This document shows, one piece after another, positions 8,599 through 10,342 of a stretch of DNA of 10,342 nt. The DNA lies in contig CANRPQ010000042.1 of NCBI GenBank assembly GCA_947632525.1, forward strand, positions 1 to 10,342, given 5' to 3'. The position numbers and the translations under genes were made by a program. The notes under the pieces were generated by a model. That model was given only the letters and a program-made list of their open reading frames with translations. It did no database searches and had not been told where the DNA came from. The DNA comes from an uncultured Clostridia bacterium. Lineage in GTDB: Bacteria > Bacillota > Clostridia > TANB77 > CAG-508. Position 1 is the first letter of the stretch. The number at the start of each line of letters is the position of its first letter.

Positions 8599-8644
8599 TT
8601 ACGGCTTTTAGCATTTTCTGCTTTTAAAATGCCTATTTCCGTAA
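8599..8644 (-). other. Two-helix stem with symmetric internal loop in rpoB leader
   Basis: Outer helix TTACGG/CCGTAA (8599-8604 with 8639-8644) and inner helix GCATTTT/AAAATGC (8611-8617 with 8626-8632) enclose a symmetric 6-by-6 purine-rich internal loop and an 8-base apical loop. The shape suggests a protein- or ligand-binding RNA element, but I do not recognise it as a known riboswitch or ribosomal-protein leader. Confidence 0.45.
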
Positions 8645-8697
8645 GTAATTATATTGCAATTCCTCTTACTATTTAAATTAATAACTTAATAGATATG

Positions 8698-8747
8698 AAA
8701 AAGACAACAAAAATACCGCTGGCATTATTGCCAACTGTTTTTGCTGT
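8698..8747 (-). terminator. Terminator-like hairpin in the rpoB leader (possible attenuator)
   Basis: In the rpoB transcript, ACAGCAAAAA (8747-8738) pairs with TTTTTGTTGT (8713-8704), one G-U pair. A small internal loop follows, then GTTGGCA/TGCCAGC (8735-8729 with 8724-8718) around an ATAA loop. After one C comes a run of five U (8702-8698). The G-U pairs form only in the rpoB-sense RNA, so the structure favours that strand. It sits about 85 nt from the predicted start of transcription and about 235 nt before rpoB. That position suggests premature termination that must be overcome for rpoBC expression. It cannot serve the dehydrogenase gene alone, because the rpoB promoter lies between them. 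Confidence 0.6.
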
Positions 8748-8750
8748 TAT

Positions 8751-8783
8751 TTATTTGATATTAAAATTTATATTAATAACCAT
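8751..8783 (-). CDS. Candidate 10-residue leader peptide upstream of rpoB
   Basis: A short frame reading MVININ FNIK ends with TAA at 8753-8751. Its ATG (8783-8781) has an AAGGTGG ribosome binding site (8795-8789) at 5-base spacing, which is good for this genome. The stop codon ends three bases before the first arm of the terminator-like hairpin, so a ribosome paused near the stop would block that arm, as in classical translation-linked attenuation. Six of the ten residues are Asn or Ile (AAU three times; AUU, AUA and AUC). So short a frame could arise by chance; ribosome profiling or conservation would decide. An overlapping frame from the ATG at 8788 (MEWLLI) lacks a usable ribosome binding site. 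Confidence 0.35.
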   Translation of the reverse strand: MVININFNIK

Positions 8784-8838
8784 TCCATCCACCTTAAAAC
8801 GGAGATTAATACATTTTTATTAAAATATATCACTTAGT

Positions 8839-8868
8839 AGTATACCATGTTTTTGTACTAGCTGTCAA
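8839..8868 (-). promoter_or_regulatory. Strong sigma-A promoter of rpoBC
   Basis: On the minus strand, perfect -35 TTGACA (8868-8863), an 18-bp spacer and -10 TATACT (8844-8839), preceded by TGG as an extended -10. Upstream, A-tracts (bases 8883-8897 read as AAAAAAATTAAAAAA) fall about where an UP element would sit. The predicted start of transcription near 8832 gives a leader of about 368 nt before the rpoB TTG. The bases between 8748 and 8839 hold only the leader peptide candidate and its ribosome binding site. Confidence 0.85.
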
Positions 8869-8896
8869 TGAATTTTCCGTACTTTTTTAATTTTTT

Positions 8897-8926
8897 TGTA
8901 ATATTTCTGTAATATTTGAAATATTA
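8897..8926. repeat. AT-rich tandem repeat and palindrome upstream of the rpoB promoter
   Basis: Two adjacent copies of TGTAATATTT (in 8897-8907 and 8908-8918) overlap a perfect 17-base palindrome, TAATATTTGAAATATTA (8910-8926). They lie about 30-60 bp upstream of the rpoB -35 and just after the dehydrogenase stop. On the minus strand the palindrome is followed by A-runs, not U-runs, so it is not a normal terminator; a regulator site is possible. Confidence 0.4.
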
Positions 8927-8940
8927 TTCTTAAATTGTGA

Positions 8941-9711
8941 TTATTGTATTTTTCTTTTCTGTGCAAAATAGCAGAAAAATGCCAATATCTGATCTGGTAA
9001 AATTTTTGCTAAAACTCTTCCTATCCATATAAATAAACTAGAAAAAATTAGTGTTCTATTTTTAAGCATCTTTCTTACTGCAGTTTTAGCTACTCTTGTG
9101 CTACTTGCTTCTGGTAAATTAAACTTTACATCTGCTACTTTGCTAAAATTAGTTTTTACTGGTCCAGGGCAAAGACAGCTTATTTTTACGTTTGATTTTT
9201 GCATAAATAATTCTTGTCTGATACTTTGCGTAAGTCTTACAACATAAGCTTTTGTAGAATAATATGTTGCCATTAATGGACCTGGCATAAAACCAGCAAT
9301 TGAGGCAACATTTAGTATGTGGCCTTTATCTGATTTTACCATATCTTTTAAAAATAGCTTAGTTAAAATATGTAATGCAACTATATTCGTATCTATCATA
9401 TCTAATTCTTTTTCCAAATTAGTATCTGTAAATTTTCCGCAGGTTCCGAAGCCTGCATTATTAACTAAAATGTCTACATTATCATATTGTTTTAATGTTT
9501 CTTCATGTAGTTTTTTACATCCTTCCCTATCAATTAAGTTCATAGGTTTTACATCTACATTAATTTTATATTTCTCTTCTAACTCTATTTTTAATTGGTT
9601 TAACTCATCTTCATTTCTAGCAACTGCAATAATATTATACCCTCTTTTTGCAAGTTCTCTTGCTATATCTCTTCCAATTCCTGAAGAAGCTCCTGTAACT
9701 AATGCAATCAT
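8941..9711 (-). CDS. Short-chain dehydrogenase/reductase (SDR), classical type
   Basis: A 256-residue NAD(P)-dependent oxidoreductase with a Rossmann fold; the substrate cannot be read from the sequence. Motifs: cofactor loop TGASSGIG (6-13); R32 after the second beta strand, which favours NADP(H); NNAG (84-87); structural N109; catalytic S137, Y150 and K154 (YYSTK); and PG (182-183). It most resembles the DltE/YqjQ-like group (COG0300). The C-terminal stretch LIFSSLFIWIGRVLAKIL (221-238), followed by another hydrophobic run, suggests membrane association. The start is ATG at 9711, with GAGGAG seven bases upstream. The frame stays open to 9774, but that extension runs across the promoter, so it is rejected. 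The gene points the same way as rpoB, 467 bp upstream, but rpoB has its own promoter. No clear terminator follows it. No link to polymerase function is implied. Confidence 0.92.
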   Translation of the reverse strand: MIALVTGASSGIGRDIARELAKRGYNIIAVARNEDELNQLKIELEEKYKINVDVKPMNLIDREGCKKLHEETLKQYDNVDILVNNAGFGTCGKFTDTNLEKELDMIDTNIVALHILTKLFLKDMVKSDKGHILNVASIAGFMPGPLMATYYSTKAYVVRLTQSIRQELFMQKSNVKISCLCPGPVKTNFSKVADVKFNLPEASSTRVAKTAVRKMLKNRTLIFSSLFIWIGRVLAKILPDQILAFFCYFAQKRKIQ

Positions 9712-9745
9712 TTCATTTCTCCTCTTTAAATAAATTCTTTTAGTA

Positions 9746-9774
9746 ATTTTACCAAATTGAATTTTTTTATTCAA
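9746..9774 (-). promoter_or_regulatory. Sigma-A promoter of the SDR gene
   Basis: On the minus strand, -35 TTGAAT (9774-9769), a 17-bp spacer and -10 TAAAAT (9751-9746), with TGG in front of the -10. The predicted start near 9739 leaves about 28 nt before the ATG at 9711, which supports that start over the longer frame. Confidence 0.72.
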
Positions 9775-9804
9775 CTGTAATTTATCTTTTTTTATTATTA
9801 TAAC

Positions 9805-9833
9805 TAGACAAAGTATTGAGTATATTATACAAT
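9805..9833 (+). promoter_or_regulatory. Sigma-A promoter of the divergent membrane protein gene
   Basis: -35 TAGACA (9805-9810), a 17-bp spacer and -10 TACAAT (9828-9833). Its -35 lies 30 bp from the -35 of the opposing SDR promoter, so the two face away from each other across a short shared stretch. The predicted start near 9840 gives a leader of about 57 nt. Confidence 0.6.
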
Positions 9834-9848
9834 AATGTCATTGTTAAA

Positions 9849-9874
9849 ATGAATTAAATTCATATATTTATATG
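9849..9874 (+). promoter_or_regulatory. Two overlapping palindromes in the leader of the membrane protein gene
   Basis: A perfect 15-base palindrome, ATGAATTAAATTCAT (9849-9863), overlaps by three bases a second, CATATATTTATATG (9861-9874). Both lie downstream of the -10 and upstream of the AAGGAG ribosome binding site. They could be repressor operators or a weak RNA hairpin; their high AT content makes chance plausible. Confidence 0.4.
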
Positions 9875-9896
9875 ATTTTGAAAAGGAGAATAGATA

Positions 9897-10342
9897 ATGC
9901 CAGTATTTCTAAAATATTTAATCACTTTTATTATTGGTATGGTACCAGTTGTAGAATTAAGAGGAGCTATTCCTATTGGAGTTGGAATGGGTCTTTCATA
10001 TTTTGAATCTTTTATGTGCAGCTTTATTGGAAATATTATACCAATATATTTTATAGTAAAATATATTCGACCTTTATTTGATTTTTTTGGTAGGTGGAAA
10101 CCATTTAAAGTTATTATTGATTGGGCTAGTAATAAAGCTACTAGAAAAATTGAAGAAAGTGAAAGATTGCAAAATTATACTGCTTTAGGATTATTTTTGT
10201 TTGTGGCTATTCCAGTACCTGGCACAGGTGCTTGGGTTGGTTCTTTAATTGCCAATTTTTTGAATATGCCACCTAAAAAGGCAATTCCACCTATTGTTGC
10301 AGGTGTTTTAACTGCTGGAATTATTGTTTTAGCTGCTACAGC
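9897..10342 (+). CDS. Small multidrug-export family membrane protein (COG2426/PF06695), 3' end cut
   Basis: The first 148 residues are visible and the frame is open at the window end. The ATG at 9897 has AAGGAG eight bases upstream. Features: an N-terminal hydrophobic segment (about 4-19, FLKYLITFIIGMVPVV) running into ELRGAIPIGVGMG (20-32); a second hydrophobic segment (about 37-55); a charged loop (about 58-92); then LFLFVAIPVPGTGAWVGSLIA (about 99-119) and a further hydrophobic segment from about 130. The ELRGAIP and PVPGTGAW motifs mark the family named small multi-drug export protein, a label resting on weak evidence; the true substrate is unknown. Family members are about 150-170 residues, so little is missing. 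It is transcribed away from the SDR gene and probably has its own promoter. Confidence 0.85.
   Translation, partial: MPVFLKYLITFIIGMVPVVELRGAIPIGVGMGLSYFESFMCSFIGNIIPIYFIVKYIRPLFDFFGRWKPFKVIIDWASNKATRKIEESERLQNYTALGLFLFVAIPVPGTGAWVGSLIANFLNMPPKKAIPPIVAGVLTAGIIVLAAT

Noticed and set aside
8910..8926. Palindrome as terminator of the SDR gene
   Set aside because: In the direction of transcription it is followed by A-runs, with no U-tract, so it does not fit an intrinsic terminator.
9317..9733. Plus-strand frame of 138 codons opposite the SDR gene
   Set aside because: The opposite strand has the full set of SDR motifs in order; this frame is a shadow.
9712..9774. N-terminal extension of the SDR by 21 residues
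   Set aside because: It has no ribosome binding site, overlaps a good promoter, and the SDR fold begins at the ATG at 9711.

Overview
The window is AT-rich, with strong GGAGG-type ribosome binding sites, GTG and TTG starts on the largest genes, near-consensus sigma-A promoters and a GdpP-type c-di-AMP phosphodiesterase. This points to a low-GC Firmicute, most likely a clostridial or related uncultured gut-type lineage. That placement is inferred from protein family resemblance and base composition; no marker search was run.

Layout, left to right. The 5' part of gdpP (minus strand, 1-654, cut by the window edge) has its own consensus promoter (684-712). After a short gap holding small palindromes comes a bidirectional hairpin terminator (822-858), which closes the rpoC transcript. 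rpoC (926-4459) and rpoB (4685-8464), both minus strand, encode the beta' and beta subunits of RNA polymerase. A 225-bp spacer between them carries two inverted, self-complementary repeat units and a further stem. Upstream of rpoB lies a leader of about 370 nt. It starts at a strong promoter with an extended -10 and A-tracts upstream, and holds a 10-codon candidate leader peptide, a terminator-like hairpin and two more stems. Next is a minus-strand short-chain dehydrogenase gene (8941-9711), then a divergent plus-strand gene for a small membrane transporter family protein (9897 to the window end, partial). Promoters for both fit between these two genes.

How the genes work together. rpoB and rpoC form one transcription unit giving the two large catalytic subunits. 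The other three genes have separate promoters, and nothing in the sequence ties them to polymerase function. The usual neighbours of rpoBC (rplJ-rplL upstream; rpsL, rpsG and fusA downstream) are absent here, so rpoBC seems to have its own promoter and leader control instead of sharing the ribosomal-protein operon.

No mobile element, CRISPR array, tRNA, rRNA or defence system was seen. The parts most worth checking are non-coding: the rpoB leader with its possible attenuator, and the paired repeats in the rpoB-rpoC spacer.
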